Of a stretch of 64,000 bases of DNA, positions 24,447 to 32,546 are shown one piece after another; position 1 is the first letter of the stretch, and the number at the start of each line of letters is the position of its first letter. The notes below the pieces were generated by a model. That model was not told the origin of the DNA, did not search any database, and saw nothing but the letters and a program-made list of their open reading frames with translations. A program made the position numbers and the translations under genes. Source of the stretch: DAOUAE01 sp034433795 (GTDB lineage Bacteria > Chloroflexota > UBA6077 > FW602-bin22 > DAOUAE01); contig DAOUAE010000020.1 of the NCBI GenBank assembly GCA_034433795.1, positions 1-64,000 of the forward strand. Reading direction: 5' to 3'.

Positions 24447-24512
24447 TACCGGCTCCCCGAGCAGGATTCGAACCTGCAACCTTGCGGTTAACAGCCGCCT
24501 GCTCTACCGTTG
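24443..24512. repeat. Right attachment-site direct repeat (70 bp)
   Basis: Identical to 19163-19232. Here the repeat is joined to the intact 5' end of the tRNA gene, so the tRNA is regenerated at this border. Confidence 0.9.
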
Positions 24513-24524
24513 AGCTATCGGGGA
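24453..24524 (-). tRNA. tRNA-Asn (anticodon GTT)
   Basis: 72 bases. The acceptor stem TCCCCGA pairs with TCGGGGA and the discriminator is G. The D arm is GCTC/GAGC, the anticodon loop CTGTTAA, and the T arm GCAGG-TTCGAAT-CCTGC. The 3' CCA is not encoded (CCG follows). The first anticodon-stem pair is G-A. It is the integration target of the island. Confidence 0.93.
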
Positions 24525-24529
24525 ACGTC

Positions 24530-24535
24530 AGTATA
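24530..24535 (-). promoter_or_regulatory. tRNA-Asn -10 box
   Basis: TATACT, 5 bases from the mature 5' end. No convincing -35 is visible at normal spacing. Confidence 0.4.
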
Positions 24536-24612
24536 ATCCTACCACATCGTCCCCGACGGTGCAACCCGGCCGGGCGGCCGGGGAGCCCTCCCCGGCCGCC
24601 CGGCGATCCGCC

Positions 24613-26925
24613 TCAGCGGCGGGCCGGCACGCCGGCCCGCTCGGCCCGCAGCCGATGGGCCGCCGCCACCATGTGGCGCAGCGCGGGCACCGCCTCCTCC
24701 GGCCGGCGGGTCTTGAGACCACAGTCCGGGTTCACCCAGACCTGCTCGGCCGGCAGCACCGCCAGAATGGCCCGCAACTGCTCGACGAACTCCTCGACGC
24801 TCGGCACCCGTGGCGAGTGAATATCATAGATGCCAGGGCCGATCCAGGCGGGATAACGGAACTGGCGGAAGATCGGCAGCAGCTCGCCCCGCGACCGGGC
24901 GTTCTCGATGAGCAGTACGTCCGCGTCCATATCAGCGATGGCGGCGATGATGTCGCCGAACTCGCTGTAGCACATGTGCGTCTGAATCTGCGTCTCCGGC
25001 CGGACGCCGGCCGTCGTCAGCCGGAAACAGGCCACCGCCCACTGCAGATAACTCTCCCAGGCCGCCCGCCGCAGCGGCAGCCCCTCACGCAGCGCCGGCT
25101 CGTCCACCTGGATCACCCGGATGCCGGCCGCCTCCAGGTCAGCCACCTCGTCGCGCAGCGCCAGGGCGATCTGCCGACAGGTCTCGGCGCGCGGCTGGTC
25201 GTCGCGGACGAACGACCAGTTGAGGATCGTCACCGGCCCGGTCAACATCCCCTTGACCGGTCGGGCGGTCAGCGACTGGGCGAAGCTGATCCAGCGGACG
25301 GTCATCGGGCGTGGCCGGGCCACGTCACCATAGATGATCGGCGGCCGGACGTAGCGCGTCCCGTACGACTGCACCCAGCCGTGGGTGGTGAAGGCGAAGC
25401 CCTCCAGCTGCTCGGCGAAGTACTCGACCATGTCCGAGCGCTCGAACTCGCCGTGCACCAGCACGTCCAGCCCGATCTCCTCCTGGAGGGCGATGACCTG
25501 CCGGATCTGGTCCTCGATGAACCGCTCGTAGGCCGCCTGATCGATCTTCCCCTGGCGCCAGCGGGCCCGCATCCGCCGGACCTCGTCGGTCTGGGGGAAC
25601 GAGCCGATGGTGGTGGTCGGAAGGAGCGGGAGACGCAGGGCCTGCTCCTGAAGCGGCCGCCGCTCGGCGAAGGGCACCGCCCGGCGGAAGTCGGCCGGCG
25701 TCAGCGCCGCTTCGCGCTGGCGCACCGCCGGTCGGTGGGCCAGCGGCGAGGTCCGCAGCCGCTCCCGGGCGACGGCGTTGGCGGCCCGCAACCGCTCGAA
25801 CGCGGCCGGCTGACCGTTCAGCGCCTGGCCGATGGCCACCACCTCGGCCAGCTTCTGATCGGCGAAGGCCAGCGCCTCTTTGATCGTCGGGTCGAGCGTC
25901 GTCTCCAGCTCGACATCGAGGGGCACGTGCAGCAGCGAACACGAGGGATTGACGATCAGCCGCTCGGCCGGCACCAGACGGGTGAGGCGCTCCAGCGTCT
26001 GCCAGACCGCCCCCAGGTCAGCCCGCCAGACGTTGCGGCCGTCCACCAGGCCGGCCGCCAGGACCTTGTCAGCCGGGAAGCCGTGGGTCTCCAGCAGACG
26101 CAGGTTCTCCGGCCCCCGGACGAAGTCCAGGCCGATCCCGGCCACCGGCAGGGCGGCCAGCGTCTGGTACGACTCGTCGACCGAGCCGAAGTAGGTCTGA
26201 ACGAGCAGCCGGGCCGGCCGGGCGGCCGCAGCCAGGACGGTGTAGGCGTGGGTGAGGGCCGCCTGCTCCGCAGGGGTGCGGTCCTGGACGAAGCAGGGCT
26301 CGTCGCACTGCACCCAGGTCGCCCCGGCCGCCGCCAGCGCCTGGAGCACCTGGGCGTAGACCGGGAGCAGAGCGTCGAGCAGGTCGAGCGGCCGCAGCCC
26401 GGGCTCGGTCGCCTCGCCCAGCAGGAGAAAACTCACCGGGCCCAGCAGGACCGGTCGGGCGTTGAGGCCGAGAGCGCGGGCCTCCTGAAACTCCTCAATG
26501 GGCTTGCGGGAGGCCAGGCGGAACTGCTGCCCCCGGCTGAACTCCGGTACGATGTAGTGGTAGTTGGTATCGAACCATTTGGTCATCTCCATGGCGATGA
26601 CATCGTAGCCGGGCCGCTGGGCTCCCCGCGCCATGGCAAAGTAGGTGTCCAGATCGACAGTCTCGCCGCTCCAGCGGTAGCGCGGCGGCACCGCCCCGAC
26701 CATGGCGATGGTGTCCAGCACGTGGTCGTAGAGCGAGAAGTCACCGGTCGGAATGAGATCGATCCCCAGGGCCTGCTGCCGCTGCCAGTTGGCCCGCCGC
26801 AGGGCCGCCGCCTGGGCCAGAAGATCAGCGGCTCCGATCTCGCCCTGCCAGTAGGCTTCGGTCGCCCGCTTCAGCTCGCGCCGGCGCCCGATCCGGGGAT
26901 AGCCCAGGTTCGCCGTCAGCGCCAT
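24613..26925 (-). CDS. metE: Cobalamin-independent methionine synthase
   Basis: 770 residues, the normal length. It transfers a methyl group from 5-methyltetrahydropteroyl-polyglutamate to homocysteine. The N-terminal barrel starts with N-L-G-Y-P-R-I-G. The C-terminal barrel begins near T-T-T-I-G-S-F-P-Q-T. The zinc ligands are in H-M-C-Y-S-E-F (His, Cys), the downstream Glu, and the Cys in N-P-D-C-G-L-K-T-R. ATG 26925 is preceded by AGGAG; an upstream start at 26964 is weaker. It is monocistronic, with its own promoter and a structured 120-base leader. Confidence 0.95.
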   Translation of the reverse strand: MALTANLGYPRIGRRRELKRATEAYWQGEIGAADLLAQAAALRRANWQRQQALGIDLIPTGDFSLYDHVLDTIAMVGAVPPRYRWSGETVDLDTYFAMARGAQRPGYDVIAMEMTKWFDTNYHYIVPEFSRGQQFRLASRKPIEEFQEARALGLNARPVLLGPVSFLLLGEATEPGLRPLDLLDALLPVYAQVLQALAAAGATWVQCDEPCFVQDRTPAEQAALTHAYTVLAAAARPARLLVQTYFGSVDESYQTLAALPVAGIGLDFVRGPENLRLLETHGFPADKVLAAGLVDGRNVWRADLGAVWQTLERLTRLVPAERLIVNPSCSLLHVPLDVELETTLDPTIKEALAFADQKLAEVVAIGQALNGQPAAFERLRAANAVARERLRTSPLAHRPAVRQREAALTPADFRRAVPFAERRPLQEQALRLPLLPTTTIGSFPQTDEVRRMRARWRQGKIDQAAYERFIEDQIRQVIALQEEIGLDVLVHGEFERSDMVEYFAEQLEGFAFTTHGWVQSYGTRYVRPPIIYGDVARPRPMTVRWISFAQSLTARPVKGMLTGPVTILNWSFVRDDQPRAETCRQIALALRDEVADLEAAGIRVIQVDEPALREGLPLRRAAWESYLQWAVACFRLTTAGVRPETQIQTHMCYSEFGDIIAAIADMDADVLLIENARSRGELLPIFRQFRYPAWIGPGIYDIHSPRVPSVEEFVEQLRAILAVLPAEQVWVNPDCGLKTRRPEEAVPALRHMVAAAHRLRAERAGVPARR

Positions 26926-26964
26926 CTTCACTCCTTTCGTCAGGGGCTCGGCACACAGACACAA

Positions 26965-27006
26965 GGAAGGCGTCTGGCCGATCCGCCAGGCGCCCCATCG
27001 CCTTCC
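26965..27006 (-). ncRNA. Structured metE leader
   Basis: On the minus strand an 8 bp perfect stem (27006-26999 with 26972-26965) encloses a 5 bp hairpin (26989-26985 with 26978-26974). It is followed by a T/G-rich stretch, and a further GC hairpin lies upstream. It could be an attenuator or a riboswitch, but I recognise no SAM, SAH or cobalamin riboswitch core. Confidence 0.35.
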
Positions 27007-27053
27007 GCGCCGGCCGTTCGCACCGGCGCCCGGAATCTCCCACTGTCGCCCCT

Positions 27054-27082
27054 ATTGTACCCCGGCGGTCCCCCGCCGTCAA
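27054..27082 (-). promoter_or_regulatory. metE promoter
   Basis: TTGACG, 17 bases, TACAAT on the minus strand. The transcript would start near 27047, giving a leader of about 120 bases. The -35 lies 10 bases beyond the recJ stop codon. Confidence 0.7.
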
Positions 27083-27091
27083 TGCGCCCGC

Positions 27092-28783
27092 TCAGCCCAG
27101 AACGCACAGGTCCTCGACCACCAGCCGCACCCCGATCTGGCCGTTCCACTCCCGGATCTCCGGCCGGTAGGCTAGTTCGACCCGGGCCCCCCGCGCGACC
27201 GCCAGCCCGCCGAGACCGAAGCCGATGGCCTCCCAGCTCCGCCGGCCGTCGGAGACCCGGAGACGCAGGTGGGGGCGCTCCTTCCCCCCAACCAGGCCGA
27301 CCGTCGAGACCTGAAAGACCGAGGTAAAACAGGGCGGCGGGTTGCCATAGCCGAAGGGCGCCAGGCGCTCCAGCGGGCGGAGGACCGGCACATCCAGCGC
27401 CGTGGTCTGGAGGTCGCCCTCGACGAAGAGGGTCGGCTCGGGTCGCCGTCCGGCCAGCTGCCGGTCGATGGCCGCCGTAAAGCGCTCCTGGAAGGCCGGA
27501 AGGCAGTCTGGAGAGAGCGTCAGGCCCGCCGCCTGGGCGTGGCCCCCATAGCGCACGAGAAGATCGGCGCACTCCTGGAGAGCCCGGGCCAGGTGGACCT
27601 CGGGCGTGCCCCGAGCCGAACCCCGCAGCAGCCCGGCGCTGGCGCTGAAGACCACCGCCGGTCGGTAGAAGCGCTCGACGATCTTGCTGGCGACCAGCCC
27701 CAGGACGCCGAGCGGCAGGTCCGGGCCGACGACGTAGAGGACCGGGAGCGCCGGGTCGGGCTCGCCCAGTTGCTCCAGCGCGTAGGTCAGGACGCTCTCT
27801 GTCTTCTGCTGACGCCACTGGTTGGCCTGGCTCAGCTCCCGGGCCAGGCGCTCAGCCTCGGTCGGGTTGTCGGTCAGCAGCAGGCGCAGGCTGGGGTCGG
27901 CCGAGGCCAGCCGCCCGGCGGCGTTCAGACGCGGAGCCAGGATGTAGCCGACCGCCCAGGCGTCGACCATGCGGAGGCCAGCCCCCTGGATGAGCGCCCG
28001 CAGACCCGGATGGTCTGAGCGGTTGAGGGCCTGCAGTCCCCGCCAGACCAGCCCCCGGTTCTCGTCCCGCAGGGGAGCGATGTCGGCCACCGTGCCCAGG
28101 GCCACCAGAGCCAGCGCCTGCTGCTCCCAGGCCTCGGCCTGCCCGCCCGGCGCCTCGGCCAGGAGCGCCTGCCCGAGTTTGTAGGCCAGGCCGACGGCGG
28201 TCAGATCTTTAAACGGATAGGGACAGCCCGGCTGACGGGGGTTGATGACGATGGCCTCAGGGAGCGTCGGCGGCGGGGTATGGTGGTCGGTGATGATGCA
28301 CTCCAGCCCCCAGGCCCGGGCCGTCCGCACCTCGGCGGCGTTGGAGATACCGCAGTCCACGGTGATGACCAGCCGCGCCCCCTGCTGACCCAGCCAGTCC
28401 AGGGCCGCGAGCGACAGGCCGTAGCCGGTCTGCCGGTCCGGGATGTACCAGAGGACACGACCGCCCAGACGGCGCAGGGCATCGGTCAGCAGGGCCGTCG
28501 CCGCCAGGCCGTCCACGTCGTAGTCGCCGAAGATGGCGATGGGCTCACCGGCCCGGAGGGCCCGCCAGATGCGCTCGACCGCGCGGGTGAGTCCGGCCAG
28601 CCGGTCCGGCGGATAGAGAGGCTGCCGCTCGGGCTGAAGGAAGACCTCGGCAGCGCTCCGGTCGGGAATGCCACGGGTGTAGAGGGGCTGGACCAGGATC
28701 TCCGGCAAGGAGGCCAGGCCCCGGCGGTAGTCCGGCGGCGCCGGCTCGGCCCGCTGCCAGCGCCAGCCACGCAGCGACCGCAC
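27092..28783 (-). CDS. recJ: Single-stranded-DNA-specific exonuclease RecJ
   Basis: 563 residues, a 5'-3' ssDNA exonuclease of the DHH phosphoesterase family. Motifs seen are F-G-D-Y-D-V-D-G near residue 85, V-D-C-G-I-S, I-T-D-H-H near 165, D-I-A-P-L-R-D-E-N-R, and the DHHA1 signature R-Y-G-G-H-A-Q-A-A-G in the C-terminal half. A C-terminal OB-fold follows. GTG 28783 has GGAGG 7 bases upstream and almost abuts the stop of the preceding AIR-synthase-like gene, so the two are coupled. Confidence 0.93.
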   Translation of the reverse strand: MRSLRGWRWQRAEPAPPDYRRGLASLPEILVQPLYTRGIPDRSAAEVFLQPERQPLYPPDRLAGLTRAVERIWRALRAGEPIAIFGDYDVDGLAATALLTDALRRLGGRVLWYIPDRQTGYGLSLAALDWLGQQGARLVITVDCGISNAAEVRTARAWGLECIITDHHTPPPTLPEAIVINPRQPGCPYPFKDLTAVGLAYKLGQALLAEAPGGQAEAWEQQALALVALGTVADIAPLRDENRGLVWRGLQALNRSDHPGLRALIQGAGLRMVDAWAVGYILAPRLNAAGRLASADPSLRLLLTDNPTEAERLARELSQANQWRQQKTESVLTYALEQLGEPDPALPVLYVVGPDLPLGVLGLVASKIVERFYRPAVVFSASAGLLRGSARGTPEVHLARALQECADLLVRYGGHAQAAGLTLSPDCLPAFQERFTAAIDRQLAGRRPEPTLFVEGDLQTTALDVPVLRPLERLAPFGYGNPPPCFTSVFQVSTVGLVGGKERPHLRLRVSDGRRSWEAIGFGLGGLAVARGARVELAYRPEIREWNGQIGVRLVVEDLCVLG

Positions 28784-28786
28784 TGG

Positions 28787-29797
28787 TCACCCTCCGGTCC
28801 CGGCGGCCGCCCGCGCGGTCAGCAGCCGCCACAGCTCGTCGCGTTCAGGCGGCACCAGCGGCAGCGCCTTGCCCCGCACCAGGAGACGACGGTCGCGCGC
28901 CGCCACCTCGCCGATCCGGGCCACGGGGATCCCGGCGTCCTGCAGGACCGCAAGGATCGGCGCCGTCGGCGGCGCGGCGATGAGCAGCGCCCCGCTCCCG
29001 ATGAGGGCGTAGGGATCGAGACCGAAGTAGCGGCAGATGGCCTCGGTCTCCGGCCGCACCGGGATACTCTCCTGCCAGACACGCAGCCCCACCTGGCTGG
29101 CCTCGGCCAGCTCCCACAGGGCCCCCAGGACCCCTCCCTCCGTGACGTCGTGGAGGGCCGTCGCCCCATGGGCCACCGCCAGCCGGGCCTCGGGCACGAC
29201 GCTGATCTCCCAGCGGAAGGCCTGGGCCCGCGCCACCAGGTCCGCCCCCAGCGCGGCGGTGAGCTCGGCGGCGAAGTCGCTGGCCAGGATGGCCGTCCCC
29301 TCGATCCCCGCGCCCTTGGTCAGATAGACGAGATCGCCCGGGCGGGCCGTCCCGGCGTGCACCAGCCGGCCACGCGGCGCCCGGCCGACCGCCGTCACCA
29401 CCAGGAGCGGGGCGGTCAGCCCCGGCGTCACCTCGGTGTGCCCGCCGACGATCTCGACGCCCAGCGCGCTGGCGGCCGCGTCCAGCTCGGTCAGCAGCGC
29501 CGTCAGATCGGCCTCGGTGATCGTGGGGGGCAGGAGCAGGGTCACCAGCAGGGCCACCGGGTCGCCGCCGGCCGCCGCCACATCGTTGCAGTTGACGTGG
29601 ACCGCCAGCCAGCCGGCGTGCCGACCGGCCGCCGTGATCGGATCGCTGGTGAGCACGACCAGGCTCTCAGCACCGAGGTCGAGCAGGGCCGCGTCCAGGC
29701 CGATCCCGGCACCAACCACCGTCTCCGGCCGCCGGCGGCCCCGGCGGGGGAAGACCAGGCTCTGAAGGAGAGCGGGCGGCAGCTTCCCTCCCTGCAT
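28787..29797 (-). CDS. AIR-synthase-related (PurM/HypE-fold) protein
   Basis: 336 residues with the two-domain PurM fold. The N-terminus G-K-L-P-P-A-L-L is typical of this HypE/ThiL/SelD-like subgroup. V-N-C-N-D-V-A-A-A-G-G-D-P is the ATP/metal motif and G-G-H-T-E-V-T the second. The D-V-T-E-G-G loop near residue 225 is the C-terminal-domain motif. No hydrogenase genes are nearby, so HypE function is unlikely and the substrate is unknown. GGGAGG precedes the ATG. It is the first gene of a unit with recJ. Confidence 0.8.
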   Translation of the reverse strand: MQGGKLPPALLQSLVFPRRGRRRPETVVGAGIGLDAALLDLGAESLVVLTSDPITAAGRHAGWLAVHVNCNDVAAAGGDPVALLVTLLLPPTITEADLTALLTELDAAASALGVEIVGGHTEVTPGLTAPLLVVTAVGRAPRGRLVHAGTARPGDLVYLTKGAGIEGTAILASDFAAELTAALGADLVARAQAFRWEISVVPEARLAVAHGATALHDVTEGGVLGALWELAEASQVGLRVWQESIPVRPETEAICRYFGLDPYALIGSGALLIAAPPTAPILAVLQDAGIPVARIGEVAARDRRLLVRGKALPLVPPERDELWRLLTARAAAGTGG

Positions 29798-29820
29798 CGG
29801 CGCCTCCCCTGTCGGCAGGG

Positions 29821-29849
29821 ATTGTACCCGAGGGCACCGCCCGACGCAA
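29821..29849 (-). promoter_or_regulatory. Promoter of the AIR-synthase-like/recJ unit
   Basis: TTGCGT, 17 bases, TACAAT on the minus strand, 24 bases before the ATG. Confidence 0.65.
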
Positions 29850-29960
29850 CCGCCGGGCGGACGGCCCCACGGCCCATCCCCAGGACCGGCAGTCGGCGAG
29901 CCGGGGGAGAGGCTGCAGCCACCGTGGCGCGCGGGTCTGGTTCCGGTCCACGCGCCGAGG

Positions 29961-30821
29961 TTAGGGAGCGGCGAAGGTCAGCTCCAGACTGAAATCGAGC
30001 GCCCGGGCCGCGTGCGTGAGGGCGCCGACCGAGATGAGATCCACGCCGGTTTCGGCCACCGCGCGGACGGTCTCCAGCGTGATGCCGCCCGAGGCCTCGA
30101 CCAGCGCCCGGCCCTGGATGAGCCGCACCGCCTCGCGCAGAAGCGGCAGCGGCATATTATCGAGCAGGATGATGTCGGCGCCGGCCGCGAGGGCGGCCCG
30201 GACCTGGTCCAGGGTCTCGCACTCGACCTCGACCCGCAGCGTGTGCGGGGCCCGCTCCCGGGCCAGACGGACCGCCTCGGCCAGTCCCTGCCCGCAGCCG
30301 GCCAGAGCGGCCAGGTGGTTGTCCTTGATGAGCACGCCGTCGCTCAGGTTCTGACGATGGTTGTGGCCGCCGCCGACGCGCACAGCGTACTTCTCCAGCG
30401 CCCGCAGACCCGGCGTCGTTTTGCGGGTATCAACGATCCGCACGGGCAGTCCCTGGACGGCGGCGACCATCCGGGCGGTCAGGGTGGCGATGCCGCTCAG
30501 GCGCTGCAGAAAATTCAGCGCCGTCCGCTCGCCGGTCAGGAGGCTGCGGGCCGGTCCGCGGAGCCGGCAGACCACCGCGCCCGCCTCAATACGAGCCCCC
30601 TCGTCCAGGCAGGGCTCGACCTGGACCTGCGGGTCGAGGGTGGCGAAGACCAGTTCGACCACCGGCAGACCGGCCACCACCCCGGCCTCACGGGCCACGA
30701 TCTGCCCCTCGGCCCGGAGGCCCGGCGGGATGAGGCTCTCGGTGGTGACATCGCCCCAGCCGAGGTCCTCGGCCAGGGCCCGCTCAACCGCCGCCCGCGC
30801 CGCAGTCCACGGGAACTCCAC
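29961..30821 (-). CDS. nadC: Nicotinate-nucleotide pyrophosphorylase (carboxylating)
   Basis: 286 residues. It converts quinolinate and PRPP to nicotinate mononucleotide. Motifs include E-D-L-G-W-G-D-V-T-T at the N-terminus, R-K-T-T-P-G-L-R near 140, K-Y-A-V-R-V-G-G-G-x-N-H-R, L-I-K-D-N-H, and E-A-S-G-G-I-T. The true start is GTG 30821 with GGAGG 6 bases upstream; longer open frame further upstream only shadows nadB. It overlaps nadB by 38 bases, so synthesis is coupled. Confidence 0.94.
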   Translation of the reverse strand: MEFPWTAARAAVERALAEDLGWGDVTTESLIPPGLRAEGQIVAREAGVVAGLPVVELVFATLDPQVQVEPCLDEGARIEAGAVVCRLRGPARSLLTGERTALNFLQRLSGIATLTARMVAAVQGLPVRIVDTRKTTPGLRALEKYAVRVGGGHNHRQNLSDGVLIKDNHLAALAGCGQGLAEAVRLARERAPHTLRVEVECETLDQVRAALAAGADIILLDNMPLPLLREAVRLIQGRALVEASGGITLETVRAVAETGVDLISVGALTHAARALDFSLELTFAAP

Positions 30822-32379
30822 GGTCCACCTCCACCGGCGCCACCGTCCAGACCTGACGCCGTCGCCAGGCCGGGTCGGTCGCCGGATAATCCGCCCGATA
30901 GTGGGCTCCCCGGCTCTCGGTCCGTCGCCAGGCGGCCAGGACCAGCAGACGCCCGACCAGCACCAGATTGGCCAGCTCGCAGTCCGCCCGGGTCTGCGGT
31001 GGCCGGCCGGCCAGGGCCGCCTGCCAGGCGGTGAGGCGGCCGTAGGCGGCGGCCAGGTCCGGGCCCGTCCGGACCAGACCGGCCTTCTCCCAGAGCAGCG
31101 TCTGGAGGGCCGCCCGATCGGGCGGCTCGCCGGCCGCCGTCTCGAGGGGCGGCACCGCGAGCCACTCCGCCGGCAGAGCGGGAGGGTCCTCCGGCGGGAC
31201 CGGCCGGAGGCTGGCGGTGATGGCCCGGGCGGCGAAGACCAGGCCCTCCAGCAGCGAGTTGCTGGCCAGGCGATTGGCCCCGTGGACCCCGGTGCAGGCC
31301 ACCTCGCCGCAGGCGTAGAGGCCGGGCAGCGTGGTGCGGCCCCAGGTGTCGGTCCAGACGCCGCCCATATAGTAATGGGCGGCCGGGGCCACCGGAATGG
31401 GCGTCGTCGTGATCTCCAGGCCGTAGCGGGCGCAGACCTGGGCGATGGTCGGGAAGCGCTGACGCACCCGGTCGGCCGGCAGATGGGTGAGATCCAGGTA
31501 GACACAGGGCTGACCGGTGCGGGCCATCTCCTGGAAGATGGCCCGGGCCACGATATCGCGGGGCGCCAGTTCGCCGCGCGGGTCGAGCCGCCGCAGGAAG
31601 GGCTCGCCGGCGGCGTTGCGCAGAACCGCCCCCTCGCCCCGCACCGCCTCGGAGATGAGAAAGGCCGGCGCGCCGGGCAGGGCCAGGGCCGTCGGATGGA
31701 ACTGGAAGAACTCCAGGTCGGCCAGGGCCGCCCCGGCCCGGAAGGCCGCGGCCAGGCCATCGCCGGTGGCCACCGGTGGGTTGGTCGTCCGGGCGAAGAG
31801 CCGGCCGGCGCCGCCGGTGGCCAGGATGATGTGCTGGCCGGTGAACTGCCGCCGGCGTCCGGTGCGACAGTCCAGCACCTCGATGCCCTGGACCCGCCCC
31901 TGGGCGACCAGGAGGTCGGTCAGCATCTGCTCTTCGAGCAGTGTCACCCGGTCGGAGCGGCTGACATGGGCCAGGAGCACGGCGGCGATGTTCCGGCCGG
32001 TGGCGTCGCCGCCGGCGTGCAGGACCCGCGCGACCGTGTGGGCGCCCTCGCGGGCCAGAGCCACGTGGCCGTTGGTGCGGTCGAAGGGCACGCCCAGCGC
32101 CATCAGGTGGGCGATGCGCTCCCGGGCCTCGGCAGTCAGCACCCGCGCCGCTCGCTCGTCGACCAGGCCGGCGCCGGCCGCCAGGGTATCCTGGAGGTGC
32201 AGAGCGGGGTCGTCGTCAGGGCCCACCGGGGCCGCGATCCCCCCCTGGGCGTACAGGGTGTTGCTCTCGGCCGGCCGGTCTTTGGTCACCACCAGGACCG
32301 ACCCGGCGGCCTGGGCCAGGAGGGCCGCGTAGAGCCCGGCGATGCCACTGCCGACGATGATATAGCGGTAGTCGGTCAT
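30784..32379 (-). CDS. nadB: L-aspartate oxidase
   Basis: 531 residues, FAD enzyme that oxidises aspartate to iminoaspartate for NAD synthesis. The FAD Rossmann motif G-S-G-I-A-G-L-Y is at the N-terminus, then E-S-N-T-L-Y-A-Q-G-G-I-A, and H-P-T-A-L and G-A-N-R-L-A-S-N-S-L-L-E-G near residue 380. The C-terminal helical domain is present. The ribosome site is weak. nadC follows with overlap, but nadA, which the pathway needs, is not in the window. Confidence 0.94.
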   Translation of the reverse strand: MTDYRYIIVGSGIAGLYAALLAQAAGSVLVVTKDRPAESNTLYAQGGIAAPVGPDDDPALHLQDTLAAGAGLVDERAARVLTAEARERIAHLMALGVPFDRTNGHVALAREGAHTVARVLHAGGDATGRNIAAVLLAHVSRSDRVTLLEEQMLTDLLVAQGRVQGIEVLDCRTGRRRQFTGQHIILATGGAGRLFARTTNPPVATGDGLAAAFRAGAALADLEFFQFHPTALALPGAPAFLISEAVRGEGAVLRNAAGEPFLRRLDPRGELAPRDIVARAIFQEMARTGQPCVYLDLTHLPADRVRQRFPTIAQVCARYGLEITTTPIPVAPAAHYYMGGVWTDTWGRTTLPGLYACGEVACTGVHGANRLASNSLLEGLVFAARAITASLRPVPPEDPPALPAEWLAVPPLETAAGEPPDRAALQTLLWEKAGLVRTGPDLAAAYGRLTAWQAALAGRPPQTRADCELANLVLVGRLLVLAAWRRTESRGAHYRADYPATDPAWRRRQVWTVAPVEVDRGVPVDCGAGGG

Positions 32380-32420
32380 CGGTCCCAGAGGGCGCCCGGG
32401 CTGGCGGGGCGCCCGCCTGA

Positions 32421-32449
32421 ATTGTAGTCGAGAGTGGGTGTCGCGTCAA
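32421..32449 (-). promoter_or_regulatory. nadBC promoter
   Basis: TTGACG, 17 bases, TACAAT on the minus strand. It lies back to back with the promoter of the oxidoreductase gene. No obvious NadR/NrtR box was recognised. Confidence 0.7.
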
Positions 32450-32471
32450 ATGTGATGACAGCGGTCGGGCG

Positions 32472-32500
32472 TTGTCGGGGAACGGGCCCTGTGGTAGGAT
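32472..32500 (+). promoter_or_regulatory. Promoter of the Gfo/Idh/MocA gene
   Basis: TTGTCG, 17 bases, TAGGAT, 46 bases before the ATG. Confidence 0.6.
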
Positions 32501-32546
32501 CAGGGACGGCTGCCCGCCGGCTATCCGCCGCACGTGAGGGGGAACG

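Larger units (their letters stand above)
19163..24512. mobile_element. Integrative element (about 5.3 kb) inserted in tRNA-Asn
   Basis: Both borders carry the same 70 bp sequence, made of 60 bases of tRNA-Asn and 10 bases downstream. A tyrosine integrase gene sits directly next to the intact tRNA. Inside, all genes run leftward: int, an excisionase-like HTH protein, an unknown, a primase/helicase-like ATPase, a coiled-coil protein, a zinc-finger protein and a small protein, ending in an intrinsic terminator. int, excisionase and replication ATPase are the minimal gene set of phage satellites and small integrative plasmids. I see no capsid, terminase, relaxase or resistance genes. The element type is therefore inferred and cargo function is unknown. 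Confidence 0.85.

Noticed and set aside
29961..31760. Long 599-codon frame covering nadC and part of nadB
   Set aside because: Only the last 286 codons are nadC. The first part is an out-of-frame reading of nadB with R/P/S-rich composition; a GTG with GGAGG marks the real start.
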